From the NCBI GenBank assembly GCA_963662155.1, contig OY759266.1:6099026-6163025 (forward strand): a stretch of 64,000 nucleotides of DNA. The letters are read 5' to 3'. The position numbers and the translations under genes are program-made. The notes beneath the pieces were generated by a model. It did no database searches and was not told the origin of the DNA. It saw nothing but the letters and a program-made list of their open reading frames with translations. The stretch is from Lamellibrachia columna. Lineage: Eukaryota; Annelida; Polychaeta; Sabellida; Siboglinidae. Of the stretch, positions 37,010-49,260 are shown piece after piece; position 1 is the first letter of the stretch, and each line of letters opens with the position of its first letter.

Positions 37010-37940
37010 GGTTCAAATGCATTTGTATTTGAAAATGTCGCATTTGCATTTTTGGAATCCAAGACATTTGCAGTAGAATCAAAACACTTCCATTTGCACT
37101 TCATTAAAAAGCATTTGATTAAAAAATAACTTGCATGTGCTTTTCATTAAAAAACGTTTCCATTTGATTAATAAACATCAAAATATGACATGTTTACGAA
37201 GTTCATAAAGACCATTTTTGAACCTGCAAACTGTTTTTTTTTTTAATATTATCTTTGACTCTACCTCTTTTTAGAACAAGTCTTAAATACTATTATGTAA
37301 CCTGTGAATAAATTTTAACACCATCACATACCGTATGTACTCGTTATTGACTCTGTTATCATACCTTGTTGAGCAGTGCATGAAAGGCTGGAAGCCATCA
37401 AAGTTTTGTTTGACCTGTGAAATGCTATGCAATTAACGATAGTCTTAAAACAGAGCTGTCCATTGGAGCATTTCAGTAGATCACATGTGTCACATGTGCA
37501 AATCGTTGCTTTCGACTATGCCCATATAAGGTAACTGCCACATATCAGTCACCATTCCCGACATCGAGTTATTCAAGATGCCAGCATCCAAGCGTTCCAG
37601 TGTTTTTGATCATTATGATGTGCCGAGTGCGTTTGCATTTGAATAATTTACAACAACACTTGCATTTGCATTTGAATATTATTAAAAACATATTTGCATT
37701 TGCATCATTGAAAACACAGCATTTGCATCATGTAAAACACTTGCATTTCCCTTTGAATAATATAAAAAACAGTTGCGTTTGCATTTGATTCACTTCAAAC
37801 ACTTGAATGTTTTGCATTTGCATTAGAATAATTCCAAACCCTTGCATTTGCATTTAAATGCAATCATGTCTCGGTGCATTTGCATTTGAGTATTTTCAAA
37901 CATTTGCATTTAAATATGCTGACTGGCATTTGAACCTAAG
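37010..37940 (+). repeat. CATTTG-rich degenerate minisatellite
   Basis: Irregular repetition of GCATTTGCATTTG blocks spaced by AATAAT- or AAAACAC-like segments, densest at 37620-37930. Present only in unit 3. Confidence 0.85.
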
Positions 37941-37941
37941 C

Positions 37942-37943
<2 letters not shown>

Positions 37944-37977
<34 letters not shown>

Positions 37978-37980
37978 CGT
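37944..37980 (+). repeat. ACGC tetranucleotide microsatellite
   Basis: About nine CGCA/ACGC repeats immediately after the CATTTG-rich array. Confidence 0.9.
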
Positions 37981-38880
37981 AAATCTGGTGTCGACAAAGC
38001 ACGTCGCGATCACTGGTCTTCTGTTCTTCTAATGGGAAATAAATAATGCTCTGTTGTGAGATAGAAAGACTGACATTTTCGTTTTGCTGCTTCCGTTGGT
38101 GCGCTGAATGTTTGACACCTATGTCTAACTGTTTTGATCATCTGAACAGTCAAATATATTTGTACCAACAGTTATATAGGCAAGATGAACATATGCAAGC
38201 CCTACCTGATTGCTGTCGAAGCGCAATAGGTTGCCTGAAACTAGCCTGCGCACCTGAGTCGGCCAAGCAAAGACAACCAATTCAGTGATGACTCTTCAAA
38301 GGGTCCTTGTTCGAATACATATAATCTGCCAGGGCAGTTTCCATCACCCATCTGTCCAAGTCTTTTGATACAAATCAAGGATGGGCGGTGTTACCAAGTC
38401 ACGGATTCCTCTGCTTTTTCTTATAGTAACTGATGGTCTGTAAAATACCATAGTATTTCAGAACTATTATTGGTGATTATGCCGACAAACTGTAAGAACA
38501 CTTGAGGATAGTGTTGCATTACAGGTCTGATATAACAAGAGCTTTAACTAACTTTGTTCTTGTATGGTTGTTAACGAATACTTATAAAAACATTTGTCTT
38601 AGTGATATGTGAAATCTGATGATAGATAATAACAGTAGCGTAAGGTTTTGTTCTGGTCTGTAATTATATAAAAACTCATATTTGTATAATTTTGAGACTT
38701 GCAAGTGTTTGTTGGTACATACACGATATATTTCACTTGATCAGACAAACATGAACCATTCATTAACTATTCTCAATAATCACACAATAAATTAATAAAG
38801 TCATTTACAATATATTTATTGTGTATTTATATTATTAAGATTGTTGATGAATTATTGAAATCACCGACACCTAAACTGCC
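37981..38880. other. unit 3-specific sequence, nothing recognised
   Basis: No homology seen in units 1 or 2 and no domain recognised. It lies between the minisatellite and a CR1 fragment. Confidence 0.45.
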
Positions 38881-38884
38881 GTCT

Positions 38885-39720
38885 CAATCTTCAATATTTC
38901 CCAAAATTTAATAACATCTGCCATTTTTCAGACCATTTAACTAATTTGTCTAGATCGTTTTGTAAATGTTGTTTAACACCATCAGTGTTAACCTTTCTAA
39001 CCACTTTTGTGTCATCAGCAAATTTCAGTACGTTGCTTGTTATATTGTAGTCCAAGTCGTTGATATATATTAAGAATAATAAAGGTCCTAGTACTAATCC
39101 TTGTGGTACCCACTCAAAAGTGATTTCCAGTTTGAAACCTCTACTACAACGCGCTGTCTTCTGTCAGTCAGCCATTGTTCTATGTCAGTCAGTTATGCCA
39201 TCACCGATACCATGGACTTTTAATTTAACTAGTAATCTCTTTAATTTAACTAGTAATCTGTGGTACTTTGTCAAAAGCTTTCTGAAAATCTAAGTAAGAT
39301 AATATCTACTGGCGAACCCTCGTTTATCCACTTAGTGATTTCTTCCAAAACATGACATATTTGTTAAACATGACTTCGCTTTTTGGAATTCATGTTGATA
39401 TGGATTTAATAATTTATGCCTAACAAGGAAGTCCACCATATGGTCTTTTATTAACCTTTCTAATGATTTTCTAATCACGTTAAACTCACTGGTCTGTAAT
39501 TATCTGACTTATTACACGAACCCTTTTTAAAGTATGGTATGATGTTTGCTTCTTTCCATTCAAAAGGAATAACTCCCTCTTTTAATGACAAGTTGGACAC
39601 TCTTGCATGTGATATACTGATTTGTTCTACTGTTTCCATTAGTAGTTTTGGAGGAATTCTATCCACTCCATGTGATTTATTATCCTTTATTTTCTTAGCT
39701 ATCATTTCTGGAGTAATTTT
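38885..39720 (-). mobile_element. CR1-like LINE RT fragment in unit 3
   Basis: Antisense RT sequence with matches to KWSEKWQMLF, FADDTK, YLDFQKAF and SHGVDRIPPKLL in order. Many frame breaks and small duplications (for example TTTAATTTAACTAGTAATC at about 39219 and 39240). Not present at the equivalent place in units 1 and 2. Confidence 0.78.
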
Positions 39721-40424
39721 TCCGTAACTTGAGATAACCAAACGTATATTATCATACATATCAAATAACTCACCAGTTATAACAATCTTGCTGGTGTCGT
39801 TTTCCTCTACGTTTGAAGCAATTATAAATAGTTACAATACTCTTCATAGTTGTCAGGTGATTCCAATTTACCTAACTTCGGTTCTAATATTGTGTATGCG
39901 TGAGAGATGGTACAAAGGGCACAGTTTCCTTAAAATAGTAGTTCATTGAGAAGGACGTTTTCCAGGTCGCAAGCAAACAAAGAAGTTATTGGCTTATCAA
40001 GAGTACAGCAGTCGTTCATCTTTATTCGGTACACTGTATTACACAACATTATGTCGATTTTGTAACATACATAATCTATACGCGCGCACGTTTGCAATTT
40101 ATTATTGTTAGTATCCACTAAATAAACAAATGGATTAACCTAAGAAAATTGTAATTCCTCTTCAAATAAGTTTTGAAATTAAGCCGTCAACTTATACATT
40201 GTTAGCTCATGTGTAGATCTTCCCTTTATACAGTGTCTCAGCCACGTGTAGGTTTATCCGCAGTATTTCTGTTAAAGGGAAACAAACATAAGTGTTGGTT
40301 TGGGGCCTATGCACCTACATGAGTTACTTTGTTTCGCTATAATAAATATCCGCGATATGAAATTGGTAATGGCTGTACAAATTTGGCTGTACGTTGTTGG
40401 TCACCATTGTATCTGACTTTTTAA

Positions 40425-40682
<258 letters not shown>

Positions 40683-41639
40683 TAGCATATAATACGTGCG
40701 CAAGTACGCGCACGCACGCACGCACGCACGCACACACTGACGTACATCATTATTTACGTCATTGGCCTTTTCTACTTGGAGCCACGGTCTGGTACAGTGT
40801 TGCTATGATGTAGCAAGTTAGTATTTCAAGGAGCATCTCTGGGTAAATACAATGTTACTTTAATGTAACTAATGTGTACTCCATATACTGTGTATAGAAG
40901 CTTTCTATCCATAAACACCTACATGGGATATAAACAAACTATAATAATTTGCAAACTATTCAACATAATTTTATGTATATATATATATCAAAGTTGTTAT
41001 ATGGTCACCTCTCGCGAAACGTCGACACATGGTGTTTTGTTGGGTGAATTTATAATAAATTATATCTTGTTTTTCTTTTTGGTCACATAAAAACATGTTA
41101 CCGTAATCGTAAAATAAATTTGGGTAGACTAATTTCAATAACTCACTGTGTGAGAACACTTGTATATTATAGTTTTAACATCTTGTACATTTCAGAGTGT
41201 CTGCTATAATTTTTTATTTCTTCAAACAACATGTTTATGATTTGGTATTGATAACAATAAAATATTTAGTTTTTTTTTTTATATACTGTTTTTAATTGTA
41301 GGTTACATTTTCTCTCCCCTGGTTTGAACATATATTTTGACTAGAAGTCACGTCATTACTTGTCATTTCAAGGGAAATCAGTTATATATATAATCACTGT
41401 ATATTCAAACAGAAGATAGCATTTTCTTTTCAATGGAGCATCGGTGTGTGGATCTCTTTCCAGTAATCTTTCTGAAGATTTCTAAAATAAGTGTACGATC
41501 AGTATCACAGAATGGGATTTTTCGTTTTAATACCTCAAATACTAATGGTAGACACAGGTGGAATTTGTGTCCTGTTGGTCGGCCTCTGACTGATCACGGA
41601 TGATAGTGAGAGACATTATTTTCTACCTTTCACCACTTG

Positions 41640-42010
41640 GGTGAAAAAATACCTCATTCCTCTTAGCAACAGTCTTCATAACAAGAGGTACCGTGTATTT
41701 CCAACAGGCATTATGGCATGCACCTCCATCATGCACGGCCTTCGGGTTTCCAGAATCAACTTGTATTTGCCATCTTGCCAATTCGCCTTCTTTCACAACT
41801 TCCAATATCTGGAATTTAGTTTCAACATTACTCATGGCGGCAATGAATTGCACATAGTTATTCATTATTGTGTCACTTTTAGCTGCGTTGTTTGCCTTCT
41901 TAATTTATCTTCCTACTCTTTCACATGGGCCCTTCCCGTCCCCGGCCTAGATTCAGAACGAGTATGGCCGTGGTTTGGTTTCTCCATTACGGCTTCATCA
42001 CTCTATTTTG
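41640..42010 (-). pseudogene. unknown repeat-encoded ORF, copy 3
   Basis: The minus strand is open for 81 codons from 41865 down to 41623, with SNVETKFQILEVVKEGELAR, WQIQVDSGNPKAVHDGGAC and HNACWKYTVPLVMKTV. This is the most intact copy of the ORF also seen at 26.9-27.3 kb. Family not recognised. It reads outward from the palindrome centre. Confidence 0.5.
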
Positions 42011-42268
42011 ATGGGGACTTTGGCAGTAGGCAGGCCGTTATATTGAGGGACATTGAGTGACTCTGGCATAAACACACATGACTGTGAGTCAGCCAGATGA
42101 TTGTCGACCTTTGTAATATGCAGTAAAAGAGATTTCACTGCGACTTAACTATTGTCTTCCTAGCGTTTATATTTGTTTTCTTGTTAATTATGTTATCGCT
42201 CGGCAGGGACATTGTCTTCGCATTGCTGTCTGGACCAAAGAACGTATTTTTGATTGTTTTCCTGGCAC

Positions 42269-42276
42269 CCTTTATA
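42269..42276 (-). promoter_or_regulatory. TATA-like box, left palindrome arm
   Basis: The minus strand reads TATAAAGG, followed about 60 bp downstream by ATGCGAAGACAATGTCCCTG. The mirror-image site on the right arm is conserved. Confidence 0.3.
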
Positions 42277-42936
42277 CGCGACGTTTTTGTGTCACAGGCC
42301 TTAGCATGACGTCAAGTTACTTTGCCCGCTAAACGGTAGGTGCATACATATCATGACTGGCTGGAAGGAAGGTACGCAGCGTGTACTTGGTTTACGTGTA
42401 AGTGAGTGAATGCGCAATTAAAAGAGCTGACGTGTGTGCACGTACAAGCAGATGTTACTGAGCGTAGAAGTGTGGACGGTGAAGTTGCTGGAGTATCTTT
42501 AGACGTTCCTTCAGGTGCCTCGCCTAAAGCCCTCCGCACACTACACGATGCTTTGGCAACGCAACATACGTCGTGGACGAATCTTGAATGATCTTGTTTC
42601 GTCGTGAGCTGCTGCACATATCATGACGATTCGTTGTGTACCCGTCTTGAAACTAACACGACCGTAGCCTTTTTTCTTCAAGCTCATCCAAAAAAGCGTA
42701 ACTTTAAGATAAAAATATATTTTATCCACGTACATTTTTCACGCATTTTATCCACATTCTTGCGTAGAAACACGGCAGTTATCGAAGGACGTTTAGTTAT
42801 TACTGGCTTGACAGGTTTTCATGCTCCTACTGAACGCATGCAACATGGTTAAAACGTAGGCTCATTATTTCCGTAAAATGTGCACAAAATACGTAAAAAT
42901 TTAATGTGAATACAATATTTTAAAGTTCCGCTTTTC

Positions 42937-43215
42937 TTGGATGAGCTTAAGGGAAACACAGCCAGGGTCGTGTTAGACATGTCCACGACGAATCGTCGTG
43001 ATAAGTGCGGCAACTCACGATGTCACAAGATTAAAATTAGCCAAGATTCTTCCACGACGTCTTGTTGCGTTGCCGACAGATCATATAGTGTGCGGGGGGC
43101 TTTAGGCGAAGCAGCTGAAGGAACATCTAAACACTACTCCAGCAATCTCACCGACCACACTTCTATGTTCAATAACATATGCTTGTATTTGCACACAAGT
43201 CAGCTCTTTTAATTC
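42937..43215 (+). pseudogene. unknown ORF in right arm with mirrored counterpart
   Basis: The + reading contains SVRGALGEAAEGTSK. The left arm minus strand (42351-42617) contains SVRRALGEAPEGTSK. Outside this block the two readings diverge and shift. No family recognised; the shared reading suggests former coding. Confidence 0.35.
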
Positions 43216-43349
43216 CATCTTCACTACACGTAGAACAAGTACACGCTCCGTACCAAATCTTTGTAGCCAATCATGATATGTCTTCACCTACAGTGGAGGG
43301 GCAAAGTAACTTGACGTCATGCCAAGGCCTGTGACACAACGATTTCATG

Positions 43350-43357
43350 TATAAAAG
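43350..43357 (+). promoter_or_regulatory. TATA-like box, right palindrome arm
   Basis: TATAAAAG on the + strand, followed by a conserved CAAAAATACGTTCTTTGGTC stretch and an ATG at 43423. Both arms keep this layout, which would drive divergent outward transcripts. Function is inferred from position only. Confidence 0.32.
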
Positions 43358-43619
43358 CTTCCAGGAAAACTCTCAAAAATACGTTCTTTGGTCCAGTCAG
43401 CAATTCCCACATTAACACGAAAATGCGGAGACAATGTCCCTGTCGAGCGATAACATATAAGAAAACAACTAGAAACACTAGGAAGTCAATAGCTAAGTCG
43501 CAGTGAAATAAAAATCTTGTTTGCTGCATACTGCAAGGGAAGGTCGACAATCATCTGGCTGACTCACAGGCATGTGTATTTTTGACAGCGTCACTCCATG
43601 TCCCTCAATATAACGACAT

Positions 43620-43950
43620 CCCTACTGCCAAAGTCCCCGTCAAAATTTAGTGATGAAGCTCTAATGGAGAAACCAAACCACGGTCATGCCCGGTCTGAAT
43701 GGATAAATTACGAAGAAGGCAGACAAGGCAGCTAAAAGTGACACAATAATGAATAACTGTGAGCAACTCATTGCCGCCCTGAGTAATGTTGAAACTAAAT
43801 TCCAGATCTTGAAAGTTGTGAAAGAAGACGAATTGGAAAGATAGCAAATATAAGTTGATTCTGGGTACCTGAAGGGCGTGCATGGTGGAGATGCATGCCA
43901 TATTGTCGTTGGAAACTACCCGGTATCTCTTGTTATGAAGATTGCTGCTG
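43620..43950 (+). pseudogene. unknown repeat-encoded ORF, inverted copy
   Basis: Contains MEKPNHGHARSEW, ALSNVETKFQILKVVKEDEL and a decayed VDSG region in + orientation, mirrored to the copy at 41640-42010. Stops and shifts break it more than that copy. Confidence 0.45.
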
Positions 43951-44176
43951 AATAGAATGTAATTATATGTTCATTTCTCACGAAACGTTCACAAATCCCA
44001 TACAGAGGGAGGATATGAAGAGACCCTGTTGAGCTAATCAATCAATAAGATTTGACAGACTAACTCCTGAATTTGAGCATTTGATAGCTAGGTGAAGTTG
44101 TAAGTATGAAACCGTACGTCTGCAAGACCATAAATGTATGTCTTTATCGCCTAATAAATATGTTGTATGTCGTCAG

Positions 44177-44389
44177 AGAACGTTCTTCGTGGCATTAGCA
44201 TCAAAGCTCTACAGAAGAATCCTGCTCATTTGTCTACGTGCCAAATCATCGATGAAGGGTTTGACTTAAACGAGACACGCCATATCACTTGTGGTTCAGG
44301 TGTTAAAGGCAGTGTCGTTACAATCACCTTACCTGGAAATGTATTAGGAGTGCTCTCGTTGTGTGAAGTGCAGGTGTATGGAACATATG
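44177..44389 (+). CDS. FTP domain, second half (no local first half)
   Basis: Follows TATGTCGTCAG and ends at TAT G|gtaagt, phase 1 at both ends. Features are VLRGISIKAL, LSTCQII, NETRHITCGSG, GSVVTITL and LSLCEVQVYG. No first-half exon lies between kringle 3 and this exon; the palindrome occupies most of that gap and may have displaced one. It can accept any phase-1 exon upstream. Confidence 0.9.
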
Positions 44390-45624
44390 GTAAGTTATCG
44401 TTGATATGTTTGCTTTTGATTTCAACTGGCATTGACTGAGATATTTGCTTAATTACATTACGTTCATCATGATTTTTGCAATTATGTTTACGGAAGTTAA
44501 AATTAAAGTAACACTTAGCAACATCGAATGTTGCTTTGCCATTTTTCTCGGGCTAAGGGTGTATGTAGACACTCAAGCCTTGTGACGCGCTTTGCTTTGA
44601 TCCAAACGAACAGTGTAATTGGCGGAGCCGTCAGCCTTAATGTCACAAAAAAAGTTTAATATAATTGTGATATCTTCAACTAGGCGGAACAATTAGTAAG
44701 ATAGTCAATTATATTGAACACATCAAACACAACTACCGAAACAAATATATACCATTATTTCCTGCATTCGACAGGAGACGGTGACGCCTTGGTAGTTAAA
44801 TCAGAGTGAAAAAAATGGCTACTGGTTAGGAAATAGTTATATCAACTGATTGTTTGTAGGTAGTTAATACCCCTGGTAATGGATCGATATATGTAATGTA
44901 GACGGTCTTCGTAAAATTGCGATTGGTGCAGTCGGATTCGATGTTTAGGATTTCGTTCAGGAATAGCAACAATAGCATGGCAGTTTCAACATGCCATACA
45001 TTAACTTATTACATTATACAGGGTGACCTCAAAAATCGGTATCCATACAATTTTATATTGATTGTCCTTATTGTTATTTTAAATGTAACGTTTGCCTCTC
45101 GTAATCACTGTGTGGAATGCTTAAGAGGGATATAGTTGATGTCTTTGTCTTAGTGGAGATGTTAGCACATGTTCCATATGTTGGCATCCAGCTGTAGACA
45201 CATTTGAAGTGGAAGAACAACATTGTTTATTACATGGACACATTCGGCTTCAGTTATTGCTAACTAATTTTGTCAGTTATTCCTGTTTTGTGAACAGGCA
45301 CATTGCGCAGCAATTGGTGGCATCTTTATATCACATATCAAAACTATTTCGGCGGTGTTTATTGTCCTTATTTAGTACCAGTTGCATTGATTTGTATTCA
45401 CAGGTGTCTAGGAAAGATTATTAAAACGATATCTTCAGCTACTGGACCAATATTTGGCGACGTTCACTGCCATTTATTCATCAGCTAGAATCCCTTTTGT
45501 TTTCCTTTTATGATCGTCCAAAACTCGTAGGAAAATAGCCGTTAAATATTATAAAACACGCAAGAATATGTGTACATGTCCAGATAATGTATGTGCAATT
45601 GTGTAAAAACTTGATTTCTTTCAG
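44390..45624. other. intron, nothing recognised
   Basis: AT-rich, no recognised repeat or exon. Ends with the acceptor TTGATTTCTTTCAG. Confidence 0.5.
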
Positions 45625-45855
45625 TGATGTCTCTGCCAAATGTACACGCAAATCTCGCCAGAAAGAAACGTACGTGGCAATCGTCAACAACTAAATGGCG
45701 GGCGGATAACACAGTAGACGGGAACACAAACGCTAATTACACTGCTGGCAGTTGCTCACAGACTGACCCAAACGTTGGCAGTTCATGGATAGTTGATCTG
45801 GAAGCTTTGTATGACATCAAAAAGGTGGTGATATTTAATCGGGCTGACTGCTGTG
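45625..45855 (+). CDS. FTP domain, first half
   Basis: Phase 1 to phase 1, donor TGT G|gtgagt. It contains VHANLARKKRTWQSSTT, ADNTVDGN, a GSCSQT cysteine, GSSWIVDL and VVIFNRADCC. The NRxDCC ending is the most canonical of the first halves in this window (fucolectins have NRxDC here). The second half is at 46556. Confidence 0.9.
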
Positions 45856-46555
45856 GTGAGTTTTAGTTTGTATTTGTGATGTGTCTTTTTGCATTGTAAA
45901 TAGCATATCAACTAGTTTACCGGGTAACTATGTTGCACATTTGCACCTCAATATTTCGATATCATTATTTTGCTCAGATATACCTCGCTTTGTCAGTAGA
46001 TCTGTGACTGACCATAAATCTGCCTCGATTCATGGAAATTGCACCGTGGCTTTTAATTTACTGATATTATCATGCTGCTCTATTTGCATGAATACAATGC
46101 ATGAATGGAATAATATATTGTGCAAATGCCAGCAGTGCCAATACATACAGTATAGACATTTGTTGTACTCTCAACGAGCCAGCGACTTCCTTGTCCAATT
46201 CTAGAGCTTGTTCCTCTGTATGGCCTTCAAGACTGAACTTGTGAAATAGTGCTTTTTGAGGGCGGTTTCATCGAGCAGTTACAAACTTTTGTCTTTTTAA
46301 TACAACGACAACAGATAAGTGCATGTTGCATGAACATACACGATTTTCCGTGGCTGTGTATGTGTTTTCATATATCAAAACAATCAAAACTAAGCAACAC
46401 CATTCGTTTTCCTTACAAGCAAAACACCTAACTCATACGACACACTACTCCTCGTCTGCAATGCGCCTAAGGTGAAACATCACTTGTATCGCTATCGCTT
46501 TTACCAGTACTAACTTTGTTCCATTAGGTACGAACAATTTAGTATTGCTTTGCAG
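45856..46555. other. intron, nothing recognised
   Basis: Short intron between the halves of one FTP domain. No repeat recognised. Confidence 0.5.
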
Positions 46556-46831
46556 CTTTTACACATGAAGTAAACTCTCCCATGTTTAAGATGCAACCAA
46601 TTGGCGTACCATATTTTACAGGTGAAGAGTTACACGACTTTAGGATAACTGCAGAATTACCAGCAAAAGGACCACCAGGTTCGCTGTGTGCAGAGGTAAA
46701 GTCAGCGCTGAAAACGAAGGAGATCAAATCGTTTGCATGTCGGCCAGGCACAATGGGCAGCATCGTTAAGATCCAACTGACCGGATCTACAAAACGGACG
46801 CTTACACTGTGTGAAGTGGAGGTTTATGGAG
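46556..46831 (+). CDS. FTP domain, second half, extended
   Basis: Follows TATTGCTTTGCAG, phase 1 to phase 1, donor TATGGAG|gtaatg. It has LHDFRITAEL, GSLCAEV, KSFACRPG, GSIVKIQLTGS and LTLCEVEVYG. At 276 nt it is about 60 nt longer than the other second halves; the extra residues are at the start, before the FRITAEL strand. Confidence 0.9.
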
Positions 46832-47104
46832 GTAATGTAAATGTGGGCTTTCTAGCCAGTTGCAATGTGTCTGCCTATATTTGTTTTGCAAGTGGTGATT
46901 GCCACTGAACTGACATGCTAACTGTTGGTGACAGTAGGTGTTGGTTTGATTCCAACTGTTGGCACGCACGCGCATGCACGTCTTTTTGTAGTATCGTGTT
47001 TTGCACAGAGTAAACTTGTTTGATAACCTTACGTCAAGAGTGTGGTATTCTGGCAATATTCGCTCTGAATGAAAATATATTTGTATACCCCTATTCCTCA
47101 ATTG

Positions 47105-47345
47105 GATATGACCATGCTATTTGCGTCCAAACTCAACTTATGTAACATATTTTGGTCTTTGTTCACTAAAAGGGTCCTGTTTATGTGAAAACAGATCGTT
47201 TGTTTGAGACTGCGTTGGCTCTGTGTATGCCGGCATTTCTTAACACATTTGTAATCTAGATTACCCCCGGTTTCATAGAATGCGCTTATCGGTCGCGCCG
47301 ATTAACATGTCAGCCATCGGTCATTCGGAGAAATGAACGGAATCT
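47105..47345 (+). repeat. dispersed repeat shared with the kringle introns
   Basis: Matches the sequence 200-300 bp upstream of kringle second-half exons in units 1 (about 25690) and 2 (about 32580): TTGCGTCCAAACTCAACTTA, an intervening AT-rich part, a GTTACC-like box, ATGCGCTTATCGGT and TTAACATGTCAGCCAT. Unit 3 has lost it. It is either an unrecognised repeat or the trace of an older duplication. Confidence 0.65.
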
Positions 47346-47496
47346 CCCACTTTTAGAACGCATTCTGAGTAAATCACTAATGAATGTGCATGATGTACTT
47401 GTAGTTATATTCCTATTTAGGAACACACTCAAAGCTAACGTTATTTTTAGATTCATTTAAATTTATGGAGGCTGTAATTGTTTTAAGATGTTCCAG

Positions 47497-47724
47497 AAAC
47501 ACAGTTTGGATACAACCTGGCTCTTTTGAAAGCTACAAAACAGTCATCTACATCAAACCCCAAATATGTATCATCAAGAGCGGTGGATGGCATCCCCGAT
47601 ATTGACCTAACTCACAACAGTTGCGCACAAACGACCAACTCTTTTGGCAACTGGTGGCAGGTTGATCTAGCCGCCGTCTTCGAGATTCACGAGGTGATGA
47701 TAACCAGCCGTGGTGACAATAAGA
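47497..47724 (+). CDS. FTP domain, first half
   Basis: Follows AAGATGTTCCAG, phase 1 to phase 1, donor AAG A|gtaagt. It contains YNLALLKATKQSSTS, SSRAVDGIPD, a THNSCAQT cysteine, NWWQVDL and VMITSRGDN. The next second half is 4.1 kb away at 51843, beyond a LINE and minisatellites. Confidence 0.9.
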
Positions 47725-48359
47725 GTAAGTGTTTTTGTGAAACATGCACTATTTAACATACTGATACTAGCACGCACAAATGTTTGCAACTGTTTTTATG
47801 CGGTTCGATGGTTTTTCGAACCGTATATCATGATTTACCGACCATCCCTCCGGACGCAAGTCGAAGCCGTTCCGCCTATTCTTAGAGGAATTTGGCGAAT
47901 TGCTAGAGCGTGTATTAATTTGCAACAACACGTGACGTCTACAACACAATCCCGAAGCAACTTTCTTGCTCCGGACACTTCATTTTCTAATACGACAATA
48001 TCAAGTGGAAGGGTTTCGTTGTTTTTACAATATTATAATATATTTCATGTATTGTATTTGGTTGAAATGGATAAGAAACACAATTCAGCGAATCACAACG
48101 AACGAAACGTAACTATTTGGTGAACAGCTCGAGCGCTTGTAGACAAACGCAACAAAATGGCGAACAAAAACGATTTTTTTTTCTCACTCTCTCGAAACCG
48201 ATAGCACTGCACACTGTGCTTGGACAAAATGATAGAGGCAGGTGTGAAGAATAACTGATGTCCGGGGTTGTTGACAAATGAGATCGAAGCGTTCTGCTTG
48301 GTGAGATTATCTCTCAACTGTGCTAGTCTCTGGTGTTCATCCCGGTGACTGACTCTGTA

Positions 48360-49260
48360 CAAACAGACGTGTCGGTGGAGTCACCACCATGTCACTATGT
48401 GAAAGCTCGTTTCAGCTAAACCACGACCAGTTCGAAAGACGATATCATACCGTAAATATGCTGCAATCGGTATGAAGCAGGTCGCTCGCGTCTTGGTGGA
48501 TTCGGCGCTGGTCACCTCCACTCCTGCATGCGACATTGACAGTATGTGCGAACAGTAGAATTCTGAGCTGTCGACCTAGTGAACTATCATGTGTCTCTCG
48601 TCCGACGGATGATAACTATGCTCCCCAGGAAACTGGTAAATTGATGGTCTGCAACGTCTGAGACATATGGCAGCACACGCGACTCTTCGTCCATCGCGAA
48701 ATCTATACAGATCTGCGTGACTTATTCAAGTATCGCCTTGGCCAAATCCGCATTACAAACGATCTAAGTGCCCCTCTCGTAGTCCAGTGCTGCCGAAAAG
48801 TGACGGCGGTCCTGATCCCTTGGCCGAACGGTTCGTTGTCTACTTCACGGACGAAATCGCTAATATGTTCGAACCCCTTGAGAGGTATTTCGCGACGCAA
48901 ATTCGACAGATTATGGTAACGCAGTAATATACAGAGTCCCTGATTAATAATGTTCGTTCTGCATTGGCTACGTATTCGTCAACGTATTGAACTCAAGCTT
49001 CTGTTGTTGGTTTATCGCACTGTACACTATCTCGCCCTTATATATCTGTCAGCATTAATAACTCCGTATACGCCGACCCGATCATTGAAATCCGCAGATC
49101 AGAGCTTGTTAACAGCTCCGCAATACAACCTTGAACGCTGTAGAAGCCGCTCCGTCTATGTGGCTGGGCCGACATTGTGGAACGCCCTGCCTAAAAACGT
49201 GAAAACTGTTACAGTTGCCGTTGTTTCAGTCGGTCTTTGAGGCAACCTTTCAGCTATTTA
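48360..49260 (+). mobile_element. CR1/L2-type LINE remnant with internal deletion
   Basis: The left part translates with stops to a linker-like region (RPVRKTISYRKY, SELSTIVDRHAPLVSRV). The right part (48950-49240) is an RT C-terminal end: LHWLRIRQRIELKLLLLVY, LSALITPYTPTRSLKSAD, GPTLWNALPKNVK. The RT core with FADD is missing between them. Confidence 0.75.

Larger units (their letters stand above)
41660..43950. repeat. near-palindrome of about 2.3 kb (inverted repeat arms of about 1.1 kb)
   Basis: Left arm about 41660-42778, right arm about 42850-43950, centre near 42814. Paired landmarks keep a constant coordinate sum: CTTCATAACA at 41674 with TGTTATGAAG at 43931, TATAAAG-type boxes at about 42270 and 43350, and AGCTCATCCA at 42681 with TGGATGAGCT at 42938. 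The arms are visibly diverged. The outer 400 bp of the left arm are also the tail of the kringle tandem unit, so the inversion used unit sequence or began next to it. Confidence 0.85.
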
